The notes: generated from the sequence alone by a model not told the origin. A stretch of 34,464 bases of DNA from Saprospiraceae bacterium UBA3362 (GCA_002360455.1 DEQQ01000059.1:1-34464), one strand, 5' to 3'; positions 24,302 to 33,542 are shown, counted from the first letter of the stretch. A program made the numbers and translations.

Positions 24302-25144
24302 ATGGATTCAAAACAGTATCAGGTCAATCAAGATAATTCAGAATTTTGGACTGAGCTTTGCGGAACAAGCTTTGCACAAGAACACGGAATTCGCAATGCC
24401 GACAAAGAAAGTTTGGCCCTATTTGATAAAGCTTTCTTCGATTACTATCCCTTTGCATTAGACTATTTAAATAGTATCGAATTTAATAATTCAGAAGTTG
24501 TAGAAATTGGTTTAGGATATGGCACAGTTGGAGAATGGCTCGCTAAACGGAGTAAACACTATACAGGCGTTGATATTTCCAAAGGTCCTGTTGCCATGCT
24601 AAATCATAGATTAAAACAAAACAATCTAAGCACAAACCATCAAGCAATTCAAGCCAATGCTTTAGCCTTACCATTTGAAGACAATAGTAAGGATTATATT
24701 GTAAGTATAGGATGTCTTCATCATACCGGGGATTTGTCATCAGCGCTTAAAGAGACCATCCGTGTTTGTAGACCCGGTGGGAAAATTTTAATTATGATTT
24801 ATCACAAACATTCTCTTAGAAGTCTCGCTGCTCCTTTGATTTATTTCGCCTGCAGATTGGCAAATGTGTTCAATGTTGGACCAAAAATTCCTCATCATTA
24901 TGATGAATTTTTACGGTGGCAGAGAGACTCAAGATTGGACGGTAGTCCACCTCCGGCAACAGAATTTAGTTCCTTTCATTCGATAGATAAAATCATGCCC
25001 AATTGTAAGATAATTAAAAAGGGATTACACAACTTGGGTAAATTCAAAATTCCTCTGACTTCTATCAAATGCAGGCCTTTCTTTTTGGGCTGGCTGGATA
25101 GAATTGTTGGATTAGACATTTATTTTATTGCCCAAAAAAACTAA
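24302..25144 (+). CDS. Class I SAM-dependent methyltransferase
   Basis: Predicted methyltransferase of 280 residues, acceptor unknown. Motif I VEIGLGYGTVGEWL (67-80) binds SAM and TGVDIS (88-93) ends the second strand. LPFEDNSKDYIVSIGCLHHTGD (about 123-144) is the motif II/post-II region, and the following ETIRVCRPGGKILIMIYHKHS is typical of Methyltransf_11. The C-terminal ~100 residues (YDEFLRWQRDSRLDGSPPPATEFSS) resemble the region seen in methyltransferases that act on sugar or lipid intermediates. The ATG at 24302 is chosen from the promoter position. It lies 6 nt before the epimerase gene, so it is probably part of a glycan-modification operon. Confidence 0.88.
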   Translation: MDSKQYQVNQDNSEFWTELCGTSFAQEHGIRNADKESLALFDKAFFDYYPFALDYLNSIEFNNSEVVEIGLGYGTVGEWLAKRSKHYTGVDISKGPVAMLNHRLKQNNLSTNHQAIQANALALPFEDNSKDYIVSIGCLHHTGDLSSALKETIRVCRPGGKILIMIYHKHSLRSLAAPLIYFACRLANVFNVGPKIPHHYDEFLRWQRDSRLDGSPPPATEFSSFHSIDKIMPNCKIIKKGLHNLGKFKIPLTSIKCRPFFLGWLDRIVGLDIYFIAQKN

Positions 25145-25150
25145 AGTCAA

Positions 25151-26200
25151 ATGAAAAAAATAATTGCCATTGTTGGGGCTAGACCTCAATTTATAAAACA
25201 CGCACCATTTGAGCTTGCCTGTAAAAATAAAATAGACTTGATCACGATCCATACCGGTCAGCATTATGATTATAAAATGAGTCAAATTTTCTTTGACGAA
25301 CTGGGAATGTCAAAGCCCAAATACCTATTGGAAACAGGAGGCTCAAACCATGGTATTATGACCGGAAAAATGCTGCAAGAAATAGAGCCTATATTACTCC
25401 AAGAAACTCCTGATGCTGTGGTGGTTTATGGAGATACAAATTCTACAATTGCAGGATCATTGGCTGCTGCAAAACTTCAAATTCCTGTTATTCACATAGA
25501 ATCAGGATTGAGATCATACAATAGATCGATGCCGGAAGAAATCAATCGAGTTTTGACAGACCATATCTCATCGCTATTAATTGTTCCAACAAAACAAGCT
25601 ATTGATAACTTAAATAAAGAAGGAATCCATGAGCACATTTATTTGACTGGCGATGTAATGTGCGATATGATCAGAATTTGTAAAGAAAAAAATTTAATAC
25701 AAACCGATCCTCATGAGGCCTATTATTATGCAACATTGCATAGACCATATAATACTGATGAGCCAAAACGCCTGGAACAAATTTTGACTGAATTCCAAAA
25801 TCTTGATGCTCCCGTTAAATTCTTTGTTCATCCACGAACACAAAAGAAAATAAAAGAGACTTTGAATATTGATGCTTTAAACAATATTATTTTCGAAGAA
25901 CCTCTGAGTTATTTTGACAACATCAAAACGATGGCGAATAGTCAATGCATCATTACTGATTCCGGAGGAATACAAAAAGAAGCTTACATTTTAAGAAAAA
26001 AATGTATAACCATTAGATCAGAAACAGAATGGATAGAAACATTGCAAGGGAACTGGAATACCTTGATTTGGGAAAATTTACAGGAGTTAAAAAATACTAT
26101 TAGCGCTCCTGTCTCCGATTATCAAGATGGGCTGTATGGTGACGGTCACGCTGCAGAACAGATCGTAGAATTAATTTTGAAAAGACTGGAGAAGATATGA
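25151..26200 (+). CDS. wecB: UDP-N-acetylglucosamine 2-epimerase (non-hydrolysing)
   Basis: Converts UDP-GlcNAc to UDP-ManNAc for surface polysaccharide synthesis. The 349-residue protein shows IVGARPQFIKHAPF (7-20), TGQHYDYKMSQIFFDELG (35-52), VVYGDTNSTIAGSLAA (91-106, D95), HIESGLRSYNRSMPEEINR (115-133, E117, E130), TGDVMCD (166-172) and TDSGGIQKEAYILRKKC. It is slightly short of the ~375 of E. coli WecB. Some family members act on related UDP-sugars, so exact substrate specificity is not certain. It sits between a methyltransferase (6-nt gap) and a glycosyltransferase (ATGA overlap), which places it in a small sugar-modification operon. No ManNAc dehydrogenase gene (wecC) is adjacent. Confidence 0.93.
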   Translation: MKKIIAIVGARPQFIKHAPFELACKNKIDLITIHTGQHYDYKMSQIFFDELGMSKPKYLLETGGSNHGIMTGKMLQEIEPILLQETPDAVVVYGDTNSTIAGSLAAAKLQIPVIHIESGLRSYNRSMPEEINRVLTDHISSLLIVPTKQAIDNLNKEGIHEHIYLTGDVMCDMIRICKEKNLIQTDPHEAYYYATLHRPYNTDEPKRLEQILTEFQNLDAPVKFFVHPRTQKKIKETLNIDALNNIIFEEPLSYFDNIKTMANSQCIITDSGGIQKEAYILRKKCITIRSETEWIETLQGNWNTLIWENLQELKNTISAPVSDYQDGLYGDGHAAEQIVELILKRLEKI

Positions 26201-27504
26201 GATTGCTCATCATCTATCACCAAAAACCTCGAGCCCAGCGAATGGCCATATCCAGCCATTTGTTATCTTTTGAGAAATATAAAGGTGAACATTTTGTACA
26301 ATATTGGAATATAGCATACGGCATTCCTGAGTTAATAGATAAATGTGGTTTTGACGCTATAGTTTTTCATTTTACTTTCTTTCTTCCCAATATTAATTCT
26401 TCATTTGAGTCTTCTTTTTCAAAATGGGGTCCTCTAAAAAAATGTAATTTGCCGAAATTTGCAATGATACAAGATGAGTACGTCAATACCCTTAGTCTAT
26501 GTCATTTTCTTAAAGAATTTGGAGTATGTCATGTATTCACCTGTCTCCCCTCTTCCCTATGGCAAACAGTATATCCAAATGCAAAATCAGGAGTAACAGA
26601 TTTCACTCAGGTTCTCACCGGATATATTGATGAGCTAATGTTGGCCAACTATGGATCACGACATATTCCTCACAACCGACGCACAATAGACATTGGATAT
26701 AGAGCAAGAAAAGTTCCATTTAACTTAGGAAAACATGGAACTTACAAGTGGCTGCTTACAGAAAAGATTCTGGATTCATCAACAACTCTTCGCCTAGATG
26801 TAAGCAATGATCCAAATGAATTTATATTTGGTCAAAGTTGGTTTGATTTTGTTCAGCAATGCAGAATAATGCCGGGTTGTGAAGGCGGAACATCGTTACA
26901 TGATCCGGATGGAAAATTAAGAACAAAAGTCAATGAATTTGTACTTAATCATCCCTCAGCAAACTTTGAAGAAACAGAACAAGAGTGTTTCAGGAATCAG
27001 GACTTAAAGTTTCCATATTATGCACTTTCGCCAAGGCATTTTGAGGCTGCAATCTCGAAGACTTGCCAGATTTTAATTGAAGGAGAATACAATGGAGTTT
27101 TTGTTGCAGGGAAACATTATATACCGATAAAAAAAGATTGGAGTAACTTAAAAGAAGTACTCACTCTTTGTGAGAATATTGAGTATTGTGAGCAAATTGC
27201 AGAAAACGCTTATAGAGATATTGCGATGAATAAAAGCTATAGCTATTCTTATTTTGTTCAAGAAGTTTTTAATGTTATTCAAACAAAAATACAGGCTAAA
27301 AACGGCCTGAATGCTGAAGAAATAGCCAACTCAAACAAGCTACAACATTATCATATAAATCCATTTCAATTTGCTCCCTTCTTAGTTTTGAAAAACTTGA
27401 GCATAGAATGGACCAAGCAAATTATTTTTAAATTTGGAATTGACAAAGCTAAATGGTTTAAATGGATCGAGCTCAAACTCATAGGGTCGAACTCTGTTCG
27501 TTAG
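26197..27504 (+). CDS. Glycosyltransferase-like protein with CgeB-type C-terminal domain
   Basis: Predicted cytoplasmic glycosyltransferase of 435 residues, substrate unknown. The N-terminal half (MRLLIIYHQKPRAQRMAISSHLLSFEKY) is a poorly conserved nucleotide-fold candidate. The clearer signal is residues ~275-355: FEAAISKTCQILIEGEYNGVFVAGKHYIPIKKDWSNLKEVL followed by IAENAYRDI. This matches the CgeB/Glyco_trans_1_2 pattern, in which a conserved Glu and HY-I-x-x-x-x-D close the donor site. The ATG overlaps the wecB stop (ATGA), so it is translationally coupled. Its TAG stop overlaps the stop of convergent aroQ. With wecB it probably transfers a ManNAc-type or related sugar; that is inference. 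Confidence 0.7.
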   Translation: MRLLIIYHQKPRAQRMAISSHLLSFEKYKGEHFVQYWNIAYGIPELIDKCGFDAIVFHFTFFLPNINSSFESSFSKWGPLKKCNLPKFAMIQDEYVNTLSLCHFLKEFGVCHVFTCLPSSLWQTVYPNAKSGVTDFTQVLTGYIDELMLANYGSRHIPHNRRTIDIGYRARKVPFNLGKHGTYKWLLTEKILDSSTTLRLDVSNDPNEFIFGQSWFDFVQQCRIMPGCEGGTSLHDPDGKLRTKVNEFVLNHPSANFEETEQECFRNQDLKFPYYALSPRHFEAAISKTCQILIEGEYNGVFVAGKHYIPIKKDWSNLKEVLTLCENIEYCEQIAENAYRDIAMNKSYSYSYFVQEVFNVIQTKIQAKNGLNAEEIANSNKLQHYHINPFQFAPFLVLKNLSIEWTKQIIFKFGIDKAKWFKWIELKLIGSNSVR

Positions 27505-27932
27505 TTTTTTTCACAAATTTCTTTTAATCTCGATACTGCGACAGAATATCCTTCTGTTCCCATTCCCACAATGCTACAAACACAAAGCGGTTTTATAAAC
27601 GAGTTTTTTCTAAATTCTTCTCTTGAATAAATATTAGAAATATGAACCTCTATAATTGGAATTTTTAATAGCGAAAGTGCATCTCTTAGGGCAATAGAGC
27701 TATGAGTATAAGCTCCCGGATTGATGATCAAACCATTGGTTTCATTTGGAATCATTTGAATATAATCAATAAGAGATCCTTCATGATTGGATTGAAAAAA
27801 ATCAAAAGCAATTGTCGGAAATTGATTTTGTAAATTGGATTGAATATCGTTCAATGATTCGGTCCCGTAGATATGGGTTTCCCTCATCCCGAGCATATTC
27901 AAGTTTGGCCCATTGACAATAGCAATTTTCAT
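27501..27932 (-). CDS. aroQ: Type II 3-dehydroquinate dehydratase
   Basis: Dehydrates 3-dehydroquinate to 3-dehydroshikimate in the shikimate pathway; a small enzyme forming dodecamers. The 143-residue protein shows NGPNLNMLG (7-15), R17 and catalytic Tyr22 in the flexible loop (the usual LGxREPxxYG reads LGMRETHIYG, with Thr at the Pro position), SNHEGSLID (48-56), INPGAYTHSSIALRDAL (70-86, N71, H77) and EVHISNIYSREEFRKNS (95-111, H97, R108). Its TAA stop shares bases with the TAG of the convergent glycosyltransferase (27501-27504). It lies 71 bp after recQ's start side is reached in the opposite sense of reading: recQ ends at 28004, so aroQ may be co-transcribed behind it. Confidence 0.96.
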   Translation of the reverse strand: MKIAIVNGPNLNMLGMRETHIYGTESLNDIQSNLQNQFPTIAFDFFQSNHEGSLIDYIQMIPNETNGLIINPGAYTHSSIALRDALSLLKIPIIEVHISNIYSREEFRKNSFIKPLCVCSIVGMGTEGYSVAVSRLKEICEKN

Positions 27933-28003
27933 CCTGGTGGATTTAAAACTGTACCGACGGAATTTCTTGCATGTAGAAAATTATTTTGAGTAAGGAAGAA
28001 AAA

Positions 28004-30205
28004 TCAATTTGCCATTTCCGATAAAAACTTCAGCCTTACCAACCTCACTTCTTCATAAGTCACATCGTCATCCTTCAGTGCTCTGTAAGCATCTTCGGCA
28101 GAGTCGGTGTCTGCAGTCTTGAAATACTCATAAATATCTTCTTTACTATATTCGTCAACATTTTCATCAATATAGTAATCAATATCCAATCGAGTTCCTG
28201 AGGTGACAATCATATTAAGTTCGTCCATCAATTCTTCCATATTCATTTGCACATTCCTACAAATATCTTCTAATGGAAATTTCTTGTCTATCCCTTTGAT
28301 AATTTCAACTTTAAATTTGGACTTATCTGCTACCTGTTTAATTACAAAATCGTCGGGTCTTTCAATTTCATTTTCCTCCACATATTTTGCAATATAATCC
28401 AAAAATGCTTGACCATAGCGATCTGCCTTTCCTTTGCTTACTCCGGAAATTTTACACAAGTCTTCCATCGTTACAGGATATCTTGTGGCCATTTCTTCAA
28501 GTGTAGGATCAAAGAAAACAACCCAAGGTTTTACTTTGTGCTTTTTAGCGACCTCAAGACGAATTTCCTTTAGGGTTTTAAATAATGCAGGATCTAAAGC
28601 AACTCCTTGTGCAGGAGCTGAATCTTCTTCATTGCTCGTCATATTTCCATAATCGTGATTAATGGAAATTAATACTTTGGACGGCTCTTTTAGAAAATCC
28701 AAGGCCTGCTGATTTATTTTCAACACTCCGTAGGATTCTATGTCTTTCGAAATGTAACCTAATAATATGGCTTGTCTCAACAAGGAATACCAGAATAGAC
28801 TGCCTTGAGATTCACCGGCTCCGAATAATTCATGCGAATCCAATTCATAGTCAAGTATATCTTTTGTTTTAACTCCGCAAATAAACTCTACTATTGGTTT
28901 GATTGTAAAATTTTGATTGAGTGCTATGATGGATTTGATAGCTAACACCAATTCGTTTTTTACCTCTTGTGTTGGCTTAGGGTTCTTGCAATTATCACAC
29001 ATGCTATTGCATTGCTCAGTATTGTATTCTTCCCCAAAATAATGCAATACAAATTTTCTCCTACAGACCGAACTTTCTACATAGGCTTCTACCTCATCCA
29101 ATAATTGAGCACCCATTTCGCGTTCAGAAGCCGGTTTGTCTCTTAGAAATTTTTCAAGCTTAACCAAATCAGCGTGAGAATAAAAAGCGTAGCAATCTCC
29201 GGTCATCCCATCTCTCCCTCCACGTCCGGTTTCTTGATAATAATTTTCCAAGGATTTTGGAATATCAAAGTGAATCACAAACCGAACATCAGGCTTATCG
29301 ATTCCCATTCCAAAGGCAATAGTTGCACAGATCACATCTATCTCCTCCATCAAAAAATCATCTTGTACCTGTGATCTTGCTTTAGAATCCATACCGGCAT
29401 GATATGGCGCTGCTGAGATTCCGTTCACTTGTAATATTTGAGCTAAATCTTCTGTAGTCTTTCTAGCTTGAACATAAATAATTCCGCTTTGTCCAGGATG
29501 TTGTTTAATAATTTGGACAATCTGTTTTACAGCAGCTTCTTTGGATACTTTAGGTCTTATTTCGTAATAAAGATTGGGTCTGTTAAACGAAGACATATAA
29601 ATTCCGGGGTCCTTCATCTCCAAACTTTTTACGATATCCGTTTGTACTTTTGGAGTTGCTGTGGCGGTAAGGGCAATGATTGGGATTTTATGATCAATAT
29701 TATCAATCATGTCTCTGATCCTTCTGTAATCCGGTCTGAAATCATGGCCCCATTCGGAGATGCAATGAGCTTCATCAACTGCAACAAAAGAAAGGTCGAC
29801 CATGCTCAAAAACTCTATCGTTTCCTCTTTTTGAAGAGTTTCTGGAGCGACATACAATAGCTTTGTACGACTACGAACTATATCGTCTTTTACTTGCTTG
29901 ATTTCTCCTCTGTTTAAAGAAGAATTCAGAAAATGAGCTACTTCGTCGGTTTGGCCATATCCTCTTATAGAATCTACCTGATTTTTCATTAAGGCTATAA
30001 GCGGAGAAATTATAATCGCAGTACCCGGTAACATTAAGGCGGGTAACTGATAACAAAGGGATTTTCCTCCCCCTGTGGGCATTATCACAAAACTGTCATT
30101 TCCATTCAGAACATTTTGGATAATTTGTTCTTGATTGCCTTTAAAACTATCAAATCCAAAATACTCCTTGAGTGCTGCGTGGATTTGTTGACTTGTAAAA
30201 CTCAT
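28004..30205 (-). CDS. recQ: ATP-dependent DNA helicase RecQ
   Basis: 3'-5' superfamily 2 helicase of recombination and replication-fork repair, 733 residues. Helicase motifs: motif I MPTGGGKSLCYQLP (42-55), DEAHCISEWGHDFRPDY (144-160), TATATPKV (180-187), and motifs V/VI FGMGIDKPDVRFVIHFD and QETGRGGRDG (324-333). The RecQ-CT zinc site has C381, C399, C403 and C406. An HRDC domain occupies about 530-610 (FKTLKEIRLEVAKKHKVKPWVVF ... SGVSKGKADRYGQAFLDYI). A ~120-residue acidic C-terminal extension follows. E. coli RecQ is ~610 residues; the longer form with this extension is, to my knowledge, common in Bacteroidota. The start ATG is at 30205; no consensus promoter was found upstream. Confidence 0.96.
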   Translation of the reverse strand: MSFTSQQIHAALKEYFGFDSFKGNQEQIIQNVLNGNDSFVIMPTGGGKSLCYQLPALMLPGTAIIISPLIALMKNQVDSIRGYGQTDEVAHFLNSSLNRGEIKQVKDDIVRSRTKLLYVAPETLQKEETIEFLSMVDLSFVAVDEAHCISEWGHDFRPDYRRIRDMIDNIDHKIPIIALTATATPKVQTDIVKSLEMKDPGIYMSSFNRPNLYYEIRPKVSKEAAVKQIVQIIKQHPGQSGIIYVQARKTTEDLAQILQVNGISAAPYHAGMDSKARSQVQDDFLMEEIDVICATIAFGMGIDKPDVRFVIHFDIPKSLENYYQETGRGGRDGMTGDCYAFYSHADLVKLEKFLRDKPASEREMGAQLLDEVEAYVESSVCRRKFVLHYFGEEYNTEQCNSMCDNCKNPKPTQEVKNELVLAIKSIIALNQNFTIKPIVEFICGVKTKDILDYELDSHELFGAGESQGSLFWYSLLRQAILLGYISKDIESYGVLKINQQALDFLKEPSKVLISINHDYGNMTSNEEDSAPAQGVALDPALFKTLKEIRLEVAKKHKVKPWVVFFDPTLEEMATRYPVTMEDLCKISGVSKGKADRYGQAFLDYIAKYVEENEIERPDDFVIKQVADKSKFKVEIIKGIDKKFPLEDICRNVQMNMEELMDELNMIVTSGTRLDIDYYIDENVDEYSKEDIYEYFKTADTDSAEDAYRALKDDDVTYEEVRLVRLKFLSEMAN

Positions 30206-31016
30206 TGTTAAATACGATCTTATTGGGTACTACTGAATATGAACTTAAAAATACAGCTAAATTTTAATATTGTTATAGCTATTCATGTTAATTTTGTTAA
30301 ATCGAATTTATTTTAAAATTTTCATTCTCAGGCGGATAAATTTGTTTATATTACCAATTTTAACCAAAGCAGCATTGCGAGAGAATAGAAAAAATTAAAT
30401 CCATTAATTACTTCCCCATTGTTCCGAAATACCCTTACTGCTCATTTTCTTATAGTTGTTTATTATTCAAAACCTACGGTTTTAGCCTATATTCAAAATT
30501 TAAAGAAAATAAGTCGGAGCAGTGAGTCTCATTTTTGAGTTAGAAATTTGTTTTAATTACTTTGACCCAAAAATGCATTTGAGCTAGGTTTAATTTTTAA
30601 AATGCACGTGAAATAATGCCAATTCCATTGATTCAATATCCAAAATGATTGATTCTATGCTTGACTAAACTAAGCGCAAACCGAAGATGTTGCGAGCCAA
30701 TGCATTAAGGATTTATAAGGCTGTAGGGTCAAATAGAAAATGAAAAATGGGTCTAGCTACTTTTTGGATTTTTTATAAGCTCAGTACCATCCAAAAAATC
30801 TATCTGTCAATAAAACTTTTAAAGGTCAATTAAGCTTGTTTGAGAGAATGAATCAGCGGAAATAGCTGAGATTAAAATTCTACGAATTCAATTTTACTGC
30901 ATCAGTGTCCAAATCACTACGGCAAGGTTCTCCCTGATCTTTAGAAAATATTTCAATGTGCCTATAATGTGCATAGGCAGCTTTAAAAATATCAAGTTAA
31001 AAAAAGATTATGAGTA
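30206..31016. other. 811-bp gene-free spacer with a long imperfect inverted repeat
   Basis: No ORF with family similarity, no tRNA and no insertion-sequence remnant is recognisable in any frame. Structured parts are as follows. ACTGCTCATTTTCTT (30437-30451) pairs with AAGAAAAT (30503-30510) and, after a 6-nt bulge, GAGCAGT (30517-30523). Within it lies the perfect hairpin AAAACC/GGTTTT (30469-30474 and 30478-30483), flanked by two copies of ATTCAAAA. TTTTTGGAT/ATCCAAAAA is at 30761-30769 and 30789-30797. TGCCTAT/ATAGGCA is at 30959-30965 and 30973-30979, 38 nt past the rplY stop; it may help end rplY transcription but lacks a T-run. Confidence 0.45.
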
Positions 31017-31640
31017 TTACTTTTTAGCTGGAGCAGCTTTGGCGCCTCCGGCTTTCTTTTCTGCGGCAGCAGTTTCTGCAGCAGCACTTTTGAGAGCTCT
31101 TGTTACCTCAATACTTACTATTGGAGTTGCAGCTGCATTAATGATCTCTACACCGTTAGGCACTTGGATATCACGAACACGCATATTTTGTCCCAAATCT
31201 AAAGCAGAAATGTCAAGCTTAAGTTCTGAAACCATAGTCTCAGGAGTTGTTTTGATGCGCAAAGTTCGCAATCTTTGAGTAAGTTTACCTCCGGACTTCA
31301 CTCCCACAGCATTTCCTTCCAATTTCAATGGAACTTCAATCTTAATAGATGCCCCTTTTTCCAATTTTAGAAAATCAATGTGGATTAGTTGATCTGTTAC
31401 CGGATGGAATTGCAGTTCCTTCAATATGCAACGATAATTCTTACCATTGATGTCAATATCAGCCACTTTAAAATCAGGAGTATATACAAGGGATTTCAAT
31501 TCAGCAGGAGATGCATTAAATTGAATATTTTCACTTTTTGAATAAAGAACACACGGAACCAAACCTTCTCTACGGAAGCTGTTTGCTGCTGTTTTTCCTG
31601 TTTTTGCTCTTTCTTTTCCGGTTATTGAAACGCTTTGCAT
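31017..31640 (-). CDS. rplY: Ribosomal protein bL25 (Ctc/TL5 type)
   Basis: Binds 5S rRNA in the large ribosomal subunit. The 207-residue protein has the two-domain general-stress (CTC) form. The L25 beta-barrel at residues 1-~92 (MQSVSITGKERAKTGKTAANSFRREGLVPCVLY) is followed by the TL5 C-terminal domain to ~185 (IKIEVPLKLEGNAVGVKSGG ... ISALDLGQNMRVRDIQVPNG). The end is a low-complexity Ala/Lys tail (about 186-207). E. coli L25 is only the first domain (94 residues). The ATG at 31640 follows a perfect -7 box. pth, often the neighbour of this gene, is not next to it here. Confidence 0.96.
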   Translation of the reverse strand: MQSVSITGKERAKTGKTAANSFRREGLVPCVLYSKSENIQFNASPAELKSLVYTPDFKVADIDINGKNYRCILKELQFHPVTDQLIHIDFLKLEKGASIKIEVPLKLEGNAVGVKSGGKLTQRLRTLRIKTTPETMVSELKLDISALDLGQNMRVRDIQVPNGVEIINAAATPIVSIEVTRALKSAAAETAAAEKKAGGAKAAPAKK

Positions 31641-31674
31641 AATTCAAAATTTTAAATTTGACTTTAAAGGAGCG

Positions 31675-31682
31675 CAAAGATA
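31675..31682 (-). promoter_or_regulatory. -7 box of rplY
   Basis: The minus strand reads TATCTTTG (31682-31675), a perfect TAnnTTTG, about 35 nt before the rplY ATG. A TTTTG lies upstream but only 14 nt away, closer than the usual 19-21, so only the -7 box is well supported. Confidence 0.5.
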
Positions 31683-31849
31683 TAAGAAATTTGACACAAA
31701 ATGTTAGTATACAAAAGAAATATTTATTAATTGGGCAAAAAATGAATATATATAATATTGATAATCTTTTATTTAATTCATTTTTTAATTAACAAACTGC
31801 CTGATTTTGAGATTACTCAAAGACTTTTATGCTCATTGTCCTCCTATTT

Positions 31850-33496
31850 TTAATCTTGCTGAAATATTGTATTCCATAAGAAAAACCCACCATTCAAGCT
31901 CACTGCTTCAAAACCGTTATTTCGAAGGATTTTACAGGCTAAATAAGCTCTTTGTCCTACTTGACAGTAAACTATATATTTTTTATTTTTATCTAATGTA
32001 GGCAAAAAGTCTCTCAATGTATCCACATTGATATTTATTGCTGCCGGAATATGTCCATTTTGATATTCTGAAACTGTCCTTACATCCAATAAACATGAGT
32101 CCTGAGATTTCATGGCATCCTCTAATAAATCATAGTTTATAGTTTCAAAATCTTTATTAAGAATATTCTCAGAAGCGTAGCCTACAATATTGACCAAGTC
32201 TTTTGCAGAGTTGAATGGCGGGGCATAGGCAATTTCGATAGCCTGGAGATCTACAATGTTCATTTGAGCTTTGATGGCGGTCGCCATAATATCTATCCTT
32301 TTGTCAACACCCTCCTTACCAACTGCCTGAGCTCCTAAAATCCTTCCTTTATCATCAAATAAAACTTTTAATAAGATATTTTTAGCTCCCGGAAAATAAC
32401 TGGCGTGTTGAGTTTTTACGACAATAATCGTACGATAAGAGATTTGGTTTCGCTTTAAAATTTTCTCATTCAGGCCGGTGGACGCAATGCTTAGTTCAAA
32501 GAATTTTAAAATCGAAGTTCCTATAGCTCCCTCATATTTTGTTTTATTCCCATAATGTATATTATCTGCAACCAATCTAGCCTGACGATTGGCCGACCAA
32601 GCCAGTGGAATAAGAACCTTGGCTTGGTGGATAAAATGAGTTAGTTCTATTGCATCTCCAACTGCATAAATATTGGGATCTGATGTTTGAAGAAATTCAT
32701 TCACTTTTATTCCACCGTTTTGAGAAATTTGTAAACCTGCCTTTTGCGCCAAAATAACATCCGGCTTTACTCCTATCGCCAGAATCACAACTTCTGTATT
32801 GAGCTCAAGGCCATTGGCAAGAAATACCTTTAGATGATTTCCATCTTTTTCAAACTTGGATACTCCAGACCCCAAATGGATAATAATTTCTTTTTGCTTT
32901 GCCTTTTGATGAATAAAAGAGGCTATGTCAAAATCTACAGGGGCTAAGGCTTGATTTCCTAATTCTACAATTTGAACAGATTTTCCAATTTCTTTTAAAT
33001 TTTCTGCAATTTCTAGTCCAATAAAACCAGCTCCAATAATGACAAATTGTTGCTTATTCAAACATTGGTTCATTATTCTATCCATATCAGAAAGATTCCT
33101 CAAAGTATAAATACCGGACAGCTGAATTCCTTCTAAGGGTGGCCGGACAGCCTCTGCACCCGGTGACAATAACAATTTGTCATACGACTCTGTATAAACA
33201 GAAAGCATTTGATAATCTTTGATGGTCACTGTTTTTTGTACATTATTTATTGCAATGACTTCTGACAATAATCTTACATCAAGATTGTACCTACTCTTTA
33301 AACTTTGTACTGTATGAAGAAGAAGTTTATCTCGACTCTCTATTACTGTTCCAATATGATAGGGCAAACCACAATTGGCAAAACTTACTGCGTTTGATTT
33401 TTCAAAAATAATAATTTCATGTTCCTCACTCAGTCTCCTCAATCTTGCAGCTGCAGTTGCTCCTCCTGCAACACCTCCAACGATAATAATTTTCAT
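31850..33496 (-). CDS. CoA-disulfide reductase with C-terminal rhodanese domain
   Basis: FAD/NAD(P)H-dependent disulfide reductase fused to a sulfurtransferase, 548 residues. The FAD fold opens with IIIVGGVAGGATAAARLRR (3-21), and the single redox cysteine is C42 in SFANCGLPYHIG. The NAD(P) Rossmann motif is VIIGAGFIGLEIAE (152-165), the second FAD motif IYAVGDAIE is near 275-283, and the dimerisation domain includes the conserved YAPPFNSAKD. A rhodanese domain covers about 455-548 (LLDVRTVSEYQNGHIPAA), with the active-site loop C511-QVGQR. Such fusions reduce CoA disulfide, CoA persulfide or polysulfide. It lies 209 bp before rplY and 46 bp after a T9SS cargo gene. Confidence 0.93.
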   Translation of the reverse strand: MKIIIVGGVAGGATAAARLRRLSEEHEIIIFEKSNAVSFANCGLPYHIGTVIESRDKLLLHTVQSLKSRYNLDVRLLSEVIAINNVQKTVTIKDYQMLSVYTESYDKLLLSPGAEAVRPPLEGIQLSGIYTLRNLSDMDRIMNQCLNKQQFVIIGAGFIGLEIAENLKEIGKSVQIVELGNQALAPVDFDIASFIHQKAKQKEIIIHLGSGVSKFEKDGNHLKVFLANGLELNTEVVILAIGVKPDVILAQKAGLQISQNGGIKVNEFLQTSDPNIYAVGDAIELTHFIHQAKVLIPLAWSANRQARLVADNIHYGNKTKYEGAIGTSILKFFELSIASTGLNEKILKRNQISYRTIIVVKTQHASYFPGAKNILLKVLFDDKGRILGAQAVGKEGVDKRIDIMATAIKAQMNIVDLQAIEIAYAPPFNSAKDLVNIVGYASENILNKDFETINYDLLEDAMKSQDSCLLDVRTVSEYQNGHIPAAININVDTLRDFLPTLDKNKKYIVYCQVGQRAYLACKILRNNGFEAVSLNGGFFLWNTIFQQD

Positions 33497-33542
33497 TTTA
33501 TAAAATTTTCTACTGTATGCTCTAATTAAAATTGACTGCTCA

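Noticed and set aside
29468..29860. 130-residue plus-strand ORF antisense to recQ
   Set aside because: Complement of conserved helicase motifs; composition typical of a shadow frame.
30660..30900. Possible decayed gene in the recQ-rplY spacer (short peptide-like runs interrupted by stops)
   Set aside because: I could not match any run to a known family, and the stops are as frequent as expected by chance.
31806..31821. TTTGAG/CTCAAA hairpin near the end of the CoA-disulfide reductase gene as a terminator
   Set aside because: Six-bp AT-rich stem with no T-run on the minus strand.
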